Shown here: positions 16,888-24,916 of the stretch, piece after piece
How positions within the stretch are numbered: position 1 is the first letter of the stretch
Layout of the letters: every line of letters begins with the position of its first letter
DNA from: Novosphingobium sp.
Lineage (GTDB): Bacteria; Pseudomonadota; Alphaproteobacteria; Sphingomonadales; Sphingomonadaceae
Direction of reading: 5' to 3'
Length of the DNA: 38,395 nt
NCBI GenBank assembly: GCA_017987575.1
Contig: JAGNTK010000011.1
Location: 1-38,395, forward strand
Notes under the pieces: generated by a model
The model's input: only the letters and a program-made list of their open reading frames with translations
Databases searched by the model: none
What the model was told of the DNA's origin: nothing
Program-made: the position numbers and the translations under genes

Positions 16888-17646
16888 CTAGAAACTATCC
16901 TTCGCAGCCCTCAGTGCTGCGAATGTCGCAACCGCATCACCGCCGCCCCAACGCGCTGCCAGCGCCGGATCATCGGCCCGCAGGAACGGATTGGTGGCGA
17001 GTTCGCGGGCGAGGGCAAAGGGCACGGTCGGTTTGCCAGCCTCCCGCGCCTTGCCGATTGCCTCGCAATAGGCCGCTAGCTCAGCATTTTCCGGATCGGC
17101 GTGCGCTGCGAAGCGGGCGTTGGATTGGGTGTACTCATGGGCGCAGTACAGGCCGGTTGATGCCGGTAGCGCCTTCAGCCGGGAAAGGCTGGCCCAGAAC
17201 TGATCCGGCGTGCCTTCGAACATGCGTCCGCAGCCCAGGGCGAACAATGCATCGCCCACGAAAGCGGTCTCGGCATCGGGCATGTGATAGGCGACGTGAC
17301 CCATGGTGTGCCCGCCAACATCGATCACGGCGGCGTCCCATTCGCCTAGCATCACTGTGTCACCGTGCTTGACCGTGCGGTCGGGCGCCGTGCCCAATTT
17401 CTCCACTTCGGCCGGGCCGACCACCTTGCAACCCGTCGCGGCCTTGATCGCGGCATTGCCGCCAGCGTGATCGGGGTGCCAATGGGTGTTCCAGATCTGG
17501 GTGATCTGCCAACCTTTGTGCCCAGCTTCGCGCAGGTAGGCGTCGGCATCGGGCGTATCGATACAAGCCGTCTCGCCGCTGACCGGATCGTGGATCAGGA
17601 AGCCATAGTTGTCGGACAGGCAGGCGAACTGGTGGATTTCAAGCAT
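16888..17646 (-). CDS. gloB: Hydroxyacylglutathione hydrolase (glyoxalase II)
   Basis: GloB hydrolyses S-lactoylglutathione to lactate and glutathione, completing methylglyoxal detoxification. The 252 residues are normal length. THWHPDH at residues 54-60 is the metallo-beta-lactamase binuclear metal motif. CAHEYTQSNARFA carries a further His and substrate-binding Tyr, and the C-terminal LRAAKDSF end is the family glutathione-binding tail. The ATG at 17646 has AGGAGA just upstream; a longer frame to 17769 is built from repeat and terminator sequence. Confidence 0.95.
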   Translation of the reverse strand: MLEIHQFACLSDNYGFLIHDPVSGETACIDTPDADAYLREAGHKGWQITQIWNTHWHPDHAGGNAAIKAATGCKVVGPAEVEKLGTAPDRTVKHGDTVMLGEWDAAVIDVGGHTMGHVAYHMPDAETAFVGDALFALGCGRMFEGTPDQFWASLSRLKALPASTGLYCAHEYTQSNARFAAHADPENAELAAYCEAIGKAREAGKPTVPFALARELATNPFLRADDPALAARWGGGDAVATFAALRAAKDSF

Positions 17647-17687
17647 GGGTCTCTCCTGCCGCCACCTTACCCACTTTGCCCAAAAGC

Positions 17688-17721
17688 AAAAGCCCGCCCG
17701 GATCGCTCCGGACGGGCCTTT
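17688..17721 (-). terminator. Rho-independent terminator downstream of rpsA
   Basis: A 15-bp stem (arms 17688-17702 and 17707-17721, loop 17703-17706) followed on the minus strand by TTTTGCTTTT. It lies beyond the repeat at 17730-17820, about 105 bp after the rpsA stop and just before gloB. T-rich sequence on both flanks could let it act in both directions. Confidence 0.82.
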
Positions 17722-17729
17722 GATTTTTA

Positions 17730-17820
17730 CGTCATCCCGAGCTTGACCCGGGATCGCTGGCCGGATCACTCCAGCAGTGCGGAAGGATGCCAGCGGTCCC
17801 CGGTCGAGCCGGGGACGACG
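17730..17820. repeat. Intergenic inverted-repeat element, family C
   Basis: Arms at 17730-17760 and 17790-17820 match as imperfect inverted copies (about 24 of 31). Each arm has its own palindrome: TCCCGAGCTTGACCCGGGA on the left, TCCCCGGTCGAGCCGGGGA on the right. It begins 6 bp after the rpsA stop. Confidence 0.8.
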
Positions 17821-17825
17821 CCAGT

Positions 17826-19535
17826 TCAGTCCTTCTTGGCCTTCAGTGCGGCACCCAGGATGTCGCCCAGCGAAGCGCCGGCATCCGACGAACCGTACTG
17901 TTCCACGGCTTCCTTTTCTTCGTGCATCTGGCGCGCCTTGACCGAGAAGTTCGGCTTCTTCGAACGGTCGAAACCAGTGACCATCGCGTCGAGCTTCTGG
18001 CCAACCTGGAAGCGGTCCGGACGCTGTTCGTCGCGATCGCGGCCCAGATCGCTGCGCTTGATGAAGCCGGTCGCGCCATCGTCGCCAGCCTGAACTTCGA
18101 GGCCGCCGTCGCGCACTTCGAGCACGGTAACGGTGACAACGTCGTTCTTCTTGAGGCCCGAAGAGGCAGCAGCAACACCGGCCGCCGGAGCGCCCTTTTC
18201 AAGCTGCTTCATGCCCAGGCTGATGCGTTCCTTTTCGACATCGACGTCGAGGACGATCGCAGAAACCTGCTCACCCTTGCGGTGCAGAGCCAGCGCGTCT
18301 TCGCCCGAGATGCCCCAAGCGATATCCGACATGTGGACCATGCCGTCGACATCGCCATCGAGCCCGATGAACAGGCCGAATTCGGTGGCGTTCTTGACTT
18401 CGCCTTCGACGTTGGAGCCAACCGGGAACTTCTCGGCAAAGGCTTCCCACGGGTTCTGCGCAGCCTGCTTGAGGCCGAGCGAAATGCGGCGCTTGTCGCT
18501 GTCGACTTCGAGAACGATGACGTCGACTTCCTGCGAAGTGCTGACGATCTTGCCCGGGTGGACGTTCTTCTTGGTCCAGGACATTTCCGAAACGTGGACC
18601 AGACCTTCGATCCCGGCTTCCAGCTCCACAAAGGCGCCGTATTCGGTGATGTTGGTGACCACGCCGTGCAGCTTGGCGCCGACCGGGTACTTGGCCATGA
18701 CGCCTTCCCACGGATCGCTTTCCAGCTGCTTCATGCCGAGCGAGATGCGCTGGGTGTCCTGATTGATGCGGACGATCTGAACCTTGACGGTGTCACCGAT
18801 ATTGATGACTTCGTTCGGGTGGTTGACCCGCTTGTAGCTCATGTCAGTGACGTGGAGCAGGCCGTCGATGCCGCCCAGATCAACGAACGCACCGTAATCG
18901 GTGATGTTCTTGACCACGCCTTCGATGATCTGACCTTCAGCCAGACCCGAGATCAGGCCCGAACGCTGTTCGGCGCGGGTTTCTTCGAGAACGGCGCGGC
19001 GCGAAACCACGATGTTGCCGCGGCGGCGATCCATCTTCAGGATCTGGAACGGCTGCGGGATATCCATCAGTGGCTGCACATCGCGAACCGGGCGGATATC
19101 AACCTGCGAACCGGGCAGGAAGGCCACGGCGCCGTCGAGGTCGACAGTGAAGCCGCCCTTGACGCGGCCAAAGATCACGCCGTCGACGCGCTTGCCTTCG
19201 CCAAATTCGCTTTCCAGCTTGTCCCAGGCGGCTTCGCGGCGGGCGCGGTCGCGGCTGAGCATGGCTTCGCCATCGGCATTTTCGACGCGGTCAACGAAGA
19301 CTTCGACTTCGTCGCCCACGGACAGGCCGTGCGGCTGGCCCGGCATGGCGAATTCGCGCAGCGGAACGCGGCCTTCGCTCTTCAAGCCAACGTCGATAAC
19401 GGCCTTGTCGCCTTCGATTGCAGTAATGGTTCCCTTGACCACGCGGCCTTCAAAGCCGCCATCGCTGGCACCGCCGAGCGATTCGTCAAGCATCGCGGCG
19501 AAATCGTCGCGGGTGGGGTTGGCAGAAGTTGCCAT
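17826..19535 (-). CDS. rpsA: 30S ribosomal protein S1
   Basis: The 569-residue S1 protein, which binds mRNA at the ribosome platform and helps initiation. It consists of repeated S1/OB modules. Clear copies include VVKNITDYGAFVDLGGIDGLLHVTDMS, VVTNITEYGAFVELEAGIEGLVHVSEMS and VKNATEFGLFIGLDGDVDGMVHMSDIA (each shown here by its hallmark YGAFV or FGLFI region). Two more degenerate modules lie at the N-terminus. The start is the ATG at 19535 (MATSANPTRDDFAA), matching family N-termini; a TTG six codons upstream is unlikely. aroA-cmk-rpsA is the expected cluster, here with a cytochrome gene inserted. It has its own predicted promoter at 19692-19720. Confidence 0.96.
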   Translation of the reverse strand: MATSANPTRDDFAAMLDESLGGASDGGFEGRVVKGTITAIEGDKAVIDVGLKSEGRVPLREFAMPGQPHGLSVGDEVEVFVDRVENADGEAMLSRDRARREAAWDKLESEFGEGKRVDGVIFGRVKGGFTVDLDGAVAFLPGSQVDIRPVRDVQPLMDIPQPFQILKMDRRRGNIVVSRRAVLEETRAEQRSGLISGLAEGQIIEGVVKNITDYGAFVDLGGIDGLLHVTDMSYKRVNHPNEVINIGDTVKVQIVRINQDTQRISLGMKQLESDPWEGVMAKYPVGAKLHGVVTNITEYGAFVELEAGIEGLVHVSEMSWTKKNVHPGKIVSTSQEVDVIVLEVDSDKRRISLGLKQAAQNPWEAFAEKFPVGSNVEGEVKNATEFGLFIGLDGDVDGMVHMSDIAWGISGEDALALHRKGEQVSAIVLDVDVEKERISLGMKQLEKGAPAAGVAAASSGLKKNDVVTVTVLEVRDGGLEVQAGDDGATGFIKRSDLGRDRDEQRPDRFQVGQKLDAMVTGFDRSKKPNFSVKARQMHEEKEAVEQYGSSDAGASLGDILGAALKAKKD

Positions 19536-19691
19536 AGAGTGAGGTATCCTCAAGTTTGCAAATTACCGGCCAGGCGGTTGTTTCCGCCGGTCTTTCTCCA
19601 CCCCGGCGGAATTGCCAGGCTGGGCCAAAAGGGGCCGAACTGCCGCAGCGGCCGAATGCCGATTGCGGCGCCCCGTTACCGGGACGGGCGG

Positions 19692-19720
19692 CCCTTATGC
19701 GCAGAGGGCCGGAAAAGCAA
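19692..19720 (-). promoter_or_regulatory. Predicted rpsA promoter
   Basis: On the minus strand, TTGCTT (19720-19715), a 17-bp spacer and TAAGGG (19697-19692) are followed by a GGCCGCCC discriminator. It lies between the cytochrome stop and rpsA, leaving a leader of roughly 150 nt. It closely resembles the rpsF promoter. Confidence 0.6.
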
Positions 19721-19728
19721 GGGAATTG

Positions 19729-20082
19729 CTAGGGAGCGGGGCGGTAATCGGCCCGCTTGAGGGTCAGCATATAGGCGGTGAGATCGTCCACCTTGGCAGG
19801 GTCGATCGCAAAGGCCATTTGCCCTGGAAAACTGTGCGAATCGCGCAGGAATGTTTCCAGCGTCCGGGCGGTTACCCCCTTGGTGTTGACCACGGCATCG
19901 AACCGCGGCGCTTCGGGGTTCGGTGAGGCGGAATTGGCGGTGATCGCGTGGCACCCGGCGCAATGCGCTTTTGCATAGGAAAACCCGCGCGCCTCTTGCT
20001 CGGTCAGTTCGATGGTCGGCTTGGCCGGGATCGTGGCACAAGCGGTGATGGTCAGGGCGGCGGCGGTCAAAAGAATGCGCAT
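19729..20082 (-). CDS. Small c-type cytochrome, predicted lipoprotein
   Basis: A 117-residue exported monoheme cytochrome c. The N-terminus has a short hydrophobic signal ending in a lipobox-like TITAC with Cys15, suggesting lipid anchoring. The heme site CAGCH is at residues 41-45. The likely axial Met is M89 in FPGQMAF, and DDLTAYMLTLK is the C-terminal helix packing on heme. Class I fold, probable electron carrier. The ATG at 20082 is used; a TTG two codons earlier is also in frame. It sits between cmk and rpsA on the same strand. Confidence 0.88.
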   Translation of the reverse strand: MRILLTAAALTITACATIPAKPTIELTEQEARGFSYAKAHCAGCHAITANSASPNPEAPRFDAVVNTKGVTARTLETFLRDSHSFPGQMAFAIDPAKVDDLTAYMLTLKRADYRPAP

Positions 20083-20113
20083 GGCCAAGCCCTATCCTGC
20101 CCGGGGCGGGGCT

Positions 20114-20740
20114 TCAACCAGCTTGCCGCACTTGTGCGGCGATCTGGATCGCTGCTGCGATAGCGGCATCGCGGCCTAGGTCGCTTGTGTCGAGAAGTAC
20201 CGCATCATTGGCGGCCACCAACGGTGCCTCGGCGCGGCCGCGGTCGCGCGCGTCGCGCGCTTCCAGATCGGCGGCAATTTCGGCAAGGCTCACGTTGCGG
20301 CCCGTCGCCTGCATCTCCTTGAACCGCCGCTCGGCCCGCGCGGGAACGCTGGCGACCACGAACAGCTTCACCTCGGCCTCAGGTGCGATCACCGTGCCGA
20401 TATCGCGCCCATCGAGCACCGCACCGCCGGACTGGGTGGCGAAAGCACGCTGCAAATCATAGAGTGCCGCCCGAACGCCAGGATGGACCGAAACCCGGCT
20501 GGCGAGGCCACCCGTCGCTTCGCTGCGCAGCTCCGGATCAGCCATCAGGTGGTCGGGAAAATCACACGCGATCAGTGCATCACCGGGATCGTCTGGATTG
20601 CCGCCGTTCAGCGCGCACTGCCGTCCAACTGCGCGGTACAGCAGCCCGGTATCGAGATGCGGCAGGCCGAAATGCGCAGCGAGGGCCTTGGCGATGGTGC
20701 CTTTGCCCGAAGCAGTAGGGCCATCAACGGCGATAATCAT
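20114..20740 (-). CDS. cmk: Cytidylate kinase
   Basis: A 208-residue kinase phosphorylating CMP and dCMP. The P-loop GPTASGKGT spans residues 7-15. LDTGLLYRAVG around 34-44 and DGRDIGTVIAPEAEVKLF are CMP-binding blocks, and the SVPARAERRFKE region forms the lid. The start overlaps the aroA stop by 4 bases (ATGA), so it is coupled to aroA. Confidence 0.96.
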   Translation of the reverse strand: MIIAVDGPTASGKGTIAKALAAHFGLPHLDTGLLYRAVGRQCALNGGNPDDPGDALIACDFPDHLMADPELRSEATGGLASRVSVHPGVRAALYDLQRAFATQSGGAVLDGRDIGTVIAPEAEVKLFVVASVPARAERRFKEMQATGRNVSLAEIAADLEARDARDRGRAEAPLVAANDAVLLDTSDLGRDAAIAAAIQIAAQVRQAG

Positions 20741-22080
20741 CTCGCCAAACCATCCAACAGCGCCTCAAACACCGGAAAGCTCGTCGCAATCGGGCGGGTG
20801 TCGTCTACCTCGACCCCCTCGCGGCTCGCCAGCCCAGCCACCGCCATAGCCATCGCGATGCGGTGGTCGAGGTGGGACTTGACGCGGGAGTTGGCGCTGC
20901 CGCGCAGCGGGTCCCCGCCCATACCGTGGATGGTCAGGCCGTTCTCGGTTTCCGTTACCCGCGCGCCAACTGCTGCCAGCGCCGCCGCCATGGCCGAAAT
21001 GCGGTCGCTTTCCTTGACGCGCAATTCGTCGAGGCCGGTGGTGACGGTGGTGCCATGTGCCAGCGCGGCGGCGACAAACAGGACCGGGAATTCATCGACC
21101 ATGCTGGGCACTACGGCAGGATCGACCGTTATGCCCTTCAGCACCGAATGCTTCACCAGCAGATCTGCCACCGGCTCGCCGCCAACTTCGCGGCGGTTCA
21201 TTTCCTCGATGCTCCCGCCCATCTGGCGCAGGACTTCGATCAGGCCAGCGCGGGTCGGGTTGAGGCCGACGTTTTCGATGGTGAGTTCGCTGCCCGGTAC
21301 AATCAGCGCGGCAACGATGAAGAACGCGGCAGAGCTGGGATCGCCGGGAACTTCGATGACCTGCGGTTTCAGTTCGGCCTCGCCGCGAATCCGGATTGTG
21401 CGGGTGCCGGACGAATCGACCTCAACCGTCAAATCTGCTCCGAACCCGCGCAGCATCCGTTCGGAATGATCGCGGGTCGGCACGGGCTCAATCACAGTCG
21501 TGATGCCAGGGGTGTTGAGGCCCGCCAACAGAATCGCGCTCTTTACCTGAGCAGATGCAACCGGCAAGCGGTATTCGATCGGCACTGCGGGGTTCGCGCC
21601 CCGCACGGTCAACGGCAGGCGGCCGCCTTCGCTGGCCTCAAACGCTGCGCCCATCTGGCTCAGCGGATCGATCACCCGGCCCATCGGGCGCCCCGACAAA
21701 CTGGCATCACCGAAAAACCGGGTCTCGATGGCATGGCTGGCGACCAGTCCCATCAGTAGCCGGGTCGAGGTGCCCGAATTGCCCATGTCGAGCGGGGCCT
21801 GCGGCTGGAGCAACGCGCCAACCCCCACACCGTGGACGGACCACTGACCTTCGCCGACGCGCTCCACACTCGCCCCCATCGCCCGCATCGCGGCTGCAGT
21901 GGCAAGTACATCCTCTCCCTCCAGCAAGCCCGACACGCGGGTTTCACCCACGGCCAAGGCACCGAGCATGATCGAGCGATGGCTGATCGACTTGTCGCCC
22001 GGCACGCGAATTGTCCCCTTCAGCGGCCCGCTGGGCATGAAACGGCGCGGGGTCGGGGCGGTATTGGCGGGAGCGGACAA
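20737..22080 (-). CDS. aroA: 3-phosphoshikimate 1-carboxyvinyltransferase (EPSP synthase)
   Basis: Transfers the enolpyruvyl group of PEP to shikimate-3-phosphate in the chorismate pathway. Conserved blocks are VPGDKSISHRS near the N-terminus, LDMGNSGTSTRLLMG, SAQVKSAILLAGL, and the signature LRVKESDRI. The GNSGTSTRL pattern and overall sequence place it with the alphaproteobacterial enzymes, a branch that includes glyphosate-tolerant class II forms. That tolerance is not shown here. Start is uncertain: a TTG at 22080 gives 447 residues and a sensible N-terminus, an ATG at 22038 is the alternative, and sequence upstream to 22221 does not look coding. Confidence 0.94.
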   Translation of the reverse strand: MSAPANTAPTPRRFMPSGPLKGTIRVPGDKSISHRSIMLGALAVGETRVSGLLEGEDVLATAAAMRAMGASVERVGEGQWSVHGVGVGALLQPQAPLDMGNSGTSTRLLMGLVASHAIETRFFGDASLSGRPMGRVIDPLSQMGAAFEASEGGRLPLTVRGANPAVPIEYRLPVASAQVKSAILLAGLNTPGITTVIEPVPTRDHSERMLRGFGADLTVEVDSSGTRTIRIRGEAELKPQVIEVPGDPSSAAFFIVAALIVPGSELTIENVGLNPTRAGLIEVLRQMGGSIEEMNRREVGGEPVADLLVKHSVLKGITVDPAVVPSMVDEFPVLFVAAALAHGTTVTTGLDELRVKESDRISAMAAALAAVGARVTETENGLTIHGMGGDPLRGSANSRVKSHLDHRIAMAMAVAGLASREGVEVDDTRPIATSFPVFEALLDGLAR

Positions 22081-22244
22081 GGCGCTGGGCTTTCGTTCGG
22101 GACCGGGAAATGCGCGCGGCTTTTGACAGCGCCCGCGCGCTATGGCAAGGCGCGCCCGCGCTGGAGCAGGCGTAGCTCCTCTCCAATAGGTATTCACAGT
22201 TTTCCGTCCGGGCTGCGGCACCGGGCAGTATTTGAGGAATTGAC

Positions 22245-22556
22245 ATGGCCAAGGCTGAATGGGGCGCCAAGCATGGTTGCCCGAAGTGCGGCACCCGCTT
22301 TTACGATCTGGGCAAGGATGACCCGGTGAGCTGCATCGAATGCGGTTATGCTTGGCATCCCGATCCGGTGCTGAAATCGAAGCAGCCGATCCCCTATGAA
22401 GAGGTCAAGAAGGTCGAAGTGGTTGAAGACACCGATCTGGCCGATCCCGATCTGGATATCGATGAAGACGGCGATTCGCCGGATAACGACGTGGATCTGG
22501 GCGGCGACGATGACCTTGGCGTGGCCGGGGTCGAAGGTGACGGCGACGATAATTAG
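22245..22556 (+). CDS. TIGR02300 (FYDLN acid) zinc-ribbon protein
   Basis: A 103-residue protein with an N-terminal zinc-ribbon-like part (C12-x2-C15 and C30-x2-C33) around the family motif FYDLGKDD. A strongly acidic C-terminal tail (from about residue 60, Asp/Glu-rich with PDLDIDEDGD) follows. This is the TIGR02300 family, found in alphaproteobacteria and functionally uncharacterised. The ATG at 22245 has GAGGAA about 6 nt upstream. It is transcribed divergently from aroA; a TTGACA at 22123-22128 may belong to its promoter, but no convincing -10 was found. Confidence 0.9.
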   Translation: MAKAEWGAKHGCPKCGTRFYDLGKDDPVSCIECGYAWHPDPVLKSKQPIPYEEVKKVEVVEDTDLADPDLDIDEDGDSPDNDVDLGGDDDLGVAGVEGDGDDN

Positions 22557-22560
22557 GCTC

Positions 22561-22589
22561 TTGCCAAGCGCAGAGGCCGCCACTAATGG
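22561..22589 (+). promoter_or_regulatory. Predicted tRNA-Ala promoter
   Basis: TTGCCA at 22561-22566 and TAATGG at 22584-22589 are 17 bp apart and followed by GGCGACC. It lies about 66 nt before the mature tRNA, right after the TIGR02300 stop codon. Confidence 0.5.
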
Positions 22590-22655
22590 GGCGACCTCTC
22601 GCGCTTCGGCTTGAGGGTTTGGTGGCCCCCCAGGGTTGCCGCGACGAATGGTTTA

Positions 22656-22731
22656 GGGGCCTTAGCTCAGCTGGGAGAGCGCCTGCATGGCATGCAGGAG
22701 GTCAGCGGTTCGATCCCGCTAGGCTCCACCA
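22656..22731 (+). tRNA. tRNA-Ala (anticodon GGC)
   Basis: The 76-nt cloverleaf folds fully. The acceptor stem pairs GGGGCCT with AGGCTCC, the D stem GCTC with GAGC, the anticodon stem CCTGC with GCAGG, and the T stem AGCGG with CCGCT around TTCGATC. The anticodon loop ATGGCAT gives GGC at positions 34-36, reading GCC/GCU alanine codons. The CCA end is encoded. Identity is firm. Confidence 0.97.
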
Positions 22732-22760
22732 TTCCTCGAGTGAATGAGTATTTGTTTGGC

Positions 22761-22796
22761 AAGCTGGTCAGCGAGGTTTCGCTCACCGGCTTTTTT
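22761..22796 (+). terminator. Rho-independent terminator after tRNA-Ala
   Basis: A 14-bp stem with one C-C mismatch (arms 22761-22774 and 22779-22792) is followed by a T6 run at 22791-22796. It ends only about 24 bp before the ffh start, so it may also modulate read-through into ffh. Confidence 0.85.
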
Positions 22797-22819
22797 CGCG
22801 TTTCGGAGTTTTGTTGCCC

Positions 22820-24265
22820 ATGTTCGACGCTCTTTCAGACCGGTTAGGCACTGTCTTTGACAGGCTGCGCGGTCGTGGTGCGCTCAACGAGCAAGACGTC
22901 CGCGATGCGATGCGCGAAGTGCGGATTGCGCTGCTTGAGGCCGATGTGGCCTTGCCGGTGGTCCGCCGCTTCATCGATGAAGTAACTGAAAAGGCGGTTG
23001 GCCAGAACGTGCTGCGTTCGGTCACCCCGGGCCAGCAAGTCGTCAAGATCGTCAATGACGCGATTGTTGACATGCTCGGCGGCGAGGACGTGCCGGGGCT
23101 GGACCTCAATGCCGCCCCGCCGGTGGTGATCCTGATGGTCGGCCTGCAAGGCTCAGGCAAGACCACCACCACCGCCAAGCTGGGCAAGCTGCTCAAGGAA
23201 AAGTTCGGCAAGAAGGCCTTGATGGCCTCGCTCGACGTCAACCGTCCGGCCGCGCAGGAACAGTTGAAGGTGCTGGGCGAACAGGTCGGCGTGGCAACGC
23301 TGCCGATCATTGCCGGGCAGCAGCCGACTGAAATCGCGACCCGCGCCCTGCAAGCCGCCAAGCTGCAGGCGGTCGACGTGCTGCTGCTCGACACCGCAGG
23401 CCGGCTCCACGTCGATCAGGGCCTGATGGACGAGATGCAGGCTGTCGCCGGGATCTCGAAGCCGCAGGAAGTGCTGCTGGTCGTCGATGCACTGGCCGGG
23501 CAGGATGCGGTCAACGTCGCCAAGTCCTTTACCGAGCAGATCGAACTGACCGGGATCGTGTTGACCCGGATGGACGGCGATGCGCGCGGCGGTGCGGCGC
23601 TGTCGATGCGGCATGTCACCGGCAAGCCGATCAAATTTGCCGGCGTCGGCGAAAAACTTGATGCGCTCGAAGTGTTCCAGCCGAGCCGGGTCGCCAGCCG
23701 AATTCTTGGGATGGGCGATGTCGTCTCGATCGTCGAGAAGGCTGCGGCTGCGATTGAGGAAGAAGACGCCCAGCGGATGGCTGAGCGGATGGCCAAAGGT
23801 CAGTTCGATATGAACGACCTGCGCCAGCAGTTGCGCCAGATGCAGAAAATGGGCGGGCTGGGCGCGCTGGCCGGAATGATGCCGGGCATGAAGAAAGCCA
23901 AAGCGGCGATGGACGCCAGCGGGATGGATGACCGGGTCTTGCTGCGGATGGATGCGATCATCGGATCGATGACCCCCAAGGAACGCCAACGTCCCGAACT
24001 GCTCAATGCCAAACGCAAGATCCGCGTCGCCAAGGGTGCGGGCATGCAGGTTCAAGACGTCAACAAGCTGCTCAAGATGCACCAGGAAATGGGCCGCGCG
24101 ATGAAGCAGATCAAGAAGATGGGCGGCCTCGGCGGCCTCGCGAAGATGTTCGGCAAAGGCGGCCTTGGTGGCGCCATGCCGGGCCTTGGCGGCGGCGGAG
24201 GCGGCGGTTTGCCCGGCCTCGGCGGCAGCCTGCCCGGCAATCTCAATGACCTGTTGAAGAAATAA
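22820..24265 (+). CDS. ffh: Signal recognition particle protein Ffh
   Basis: The 481-residue GTPase of the signal recognition particle, which binds 4.5S RNA and targets nascent membrane proteins to FtsY. The NG domain has GLQGSGKTTTTAKL (108-121), LDVNRPAAQEQL, DTAGRLHVD, and TRMDGDARGGAALS. A methionine-rich M domain follows (MAERMAKGQFDMNDLRQQ and MPGMKKAKAAMDASGM). The tail is glycine-rich (GLGGGGGGGLPGLGG), longer than in E. coli. The ATG at 22820 is chosen over an upstream TTG. No 4.5S RNA gene was recognised in the window. Confidence 0.96.
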   Translation: MFDALSDRLGTVFDRLRGRGALNEQDVRDAMREVRIALLEADVALPVVRRFIDEVTEKAVGQNVLRSVTPGQQVVKIVNDAIVDMLGGEDVPGLDLNAAPPVVILMVGLQGSGKTTTTAKLGKLLKEKFGKKALMASLDVNRPAAQEQLKVLGEQVGVATLPIIAGQQPTEIATRALQAAKLQAVDVLLLDTAGRLHVDQGLMDEMQAVAGISKPQEVLLVVDALAGQDAVNVAKSFTEQIELTGIVLTRMDGDARGGAALSMRHVTGKPIKFAGVGEKLDALEVFQPSRVASRILGMGDVVSIVEKAAAAIEEEDAQRMAERMAKGQFDMNDLRQQLRQMQKMGGLGALAGMMPGMKKAKAAMDASGMDDRVLLRMDAIIGSMTPKERQRPELLNAKRKIRVAKGAGMQVQDVNKLLKMHQEMGRAMKQIKKMGGLGGLAKMFGKGGLGGAMPGLGGGGGGGLPGLGGSLPGNLNDLLKK

Positions 24266-24298
24266 TTCTTATTCCGATTTGTTAGAAAGGTAGTTCAA

Positions 24299-24907
24299 AT
24301 GTCTGTTTCCCTTCGTCTTTCACGTGGCGGTTCCAAGAAGCGCCCGTATTACAAGGTTGTCGCCGCCAACAGCCGTTCGGCCCGCGATGGCAAGTTCCTC
24401 GAGCAGGTTGGCACCTACAACCCGCTGCTGGCCAAGGACGATGAAAATCGCGTCCGCCTGGTCGAAGACCGCGTCCGTTATTGGCTGGGCGTTGGCGCAC
24501 AGCCGACCGACCGCGTTGCCCGCATGCTCGACAAGGCCGGGATCAAGGAACGCGCCGCGACCAACAACCCCAACAAGGCTGAACCGGGCAAGAAGGCCAA
24601 GGATCGCGCTGAAGACAAGGCGACCAAGGCTGCTGAAGCCGCCGAAGCCGCTGCCGCAGCTGCCGCTGCTCCGGTAGTTGAAGAAGTAGTCGAAGAAGTT
24701 GTGGCCGAAGCCCCTGCGGCCCAAGAAGCTGCCGTCGAAGCGCCTGCCGCTGAAGAAGCTGCTCCTGAAGCCGCAGCTGAAGAAGCTCCGGTTGCTGAAG
24801 TCGCCGCTGAAGAAGCCGCTCCTGAAGCTGCTGCCGAAGAAGCCCCTGCTGCTGAAGTTGCAGCTGAGGAAGCTCCGGCTGCCGAAGCCAGCGAAGAACA
24901 GGCTTAA
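24299..24907 (+). CDS. rpsP: 30S ribosomal protein S16 with long acidic C-terminal extension
   Basis: Residues 1-85 are an ordinary S16 ([50 protein letters not shown]). The usual length is 80-90, but this protein has 202 residues. From about residue 92 a Lys/Asp segment leads into a roughly 90-residue Ala/Glu/Pro tail. Two 19-residue copies of [19 protein letters not shown] lie at 150-168 and 169-187, plus a shortened third. AGAAAGG lies upstream of the ATG. It begins the rpsP-rimM part of the classic ffh-rpsP-rimM-trmD-rplS cluster. Confidence 0.96.
   Translation: MSVSLRLSRGGSKKRPYYKVVAANSRSARDGKFLEQVGTYNPLLAKDDENRVRLVEDRVRYWLGVGAQPTDRVARMLDKAGIKERAATNNPNKAEPGKKAKDRAEDKATKAAEAAEAAAAAAAAPVVEEVVEEVVAEAPAAQEAAVEAPAAEEAAPEAAAEEAPVAEVAAEEAAPEAAAEEAPAAEVAAEEAPAAEASEEQA
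24746..24859 (+). repeat. 57-nt in-frame tandem repeat within rpsP
   Basis: Two consecutive 57-nt units (24746-24802 and 24803-24859) encode the same 19-residue Ala/Glu/Pro unit, followed by a partial third to about 24889. Synonymous differences between units are frequent, so the repeat is not a very recent duplication. Confidence 0.85.
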
Positions 24908-24916
24908 GGCCCGGTC

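Noticed and set aside
17647-17769. N-terminal extension of gloB up to 17769
   Set aside because: The extra 41 codons derive from the rpsA terminator and family C repeat; a strong ribosome-binding site supports the start at 17646.
17787-19760. A 657-codon open frame on the plus strand opposite rpsA
   Set aside because: It is the antisense shadow of rpsA in a high-GC genome. The rpsA frame has the S1 repeats and a proper start; the plus-strand protein has no recognisable domain.
22123-22151. Promoter for the TIGR02300 gene with TTGACA at 22123
   Set aside because: The -35 is good but the only -10-like sequences are TATGGC at 12 bp or CAAGGC at 17 bp spacing, so I did not list it as a feature.
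22081-22221. N-terminal extension of aroA up to 22221
   Set aside because: The added peptide is Arg/Pro-rich, not seen in EPSP synthases, and covers the likely promoter region between divergent genes.
22611-22847. A 78-codon open frame covering tRNA-Ala
   Set aside because: It reads through the tRNA and its terminator; the structured RNA explains the sequence fully.
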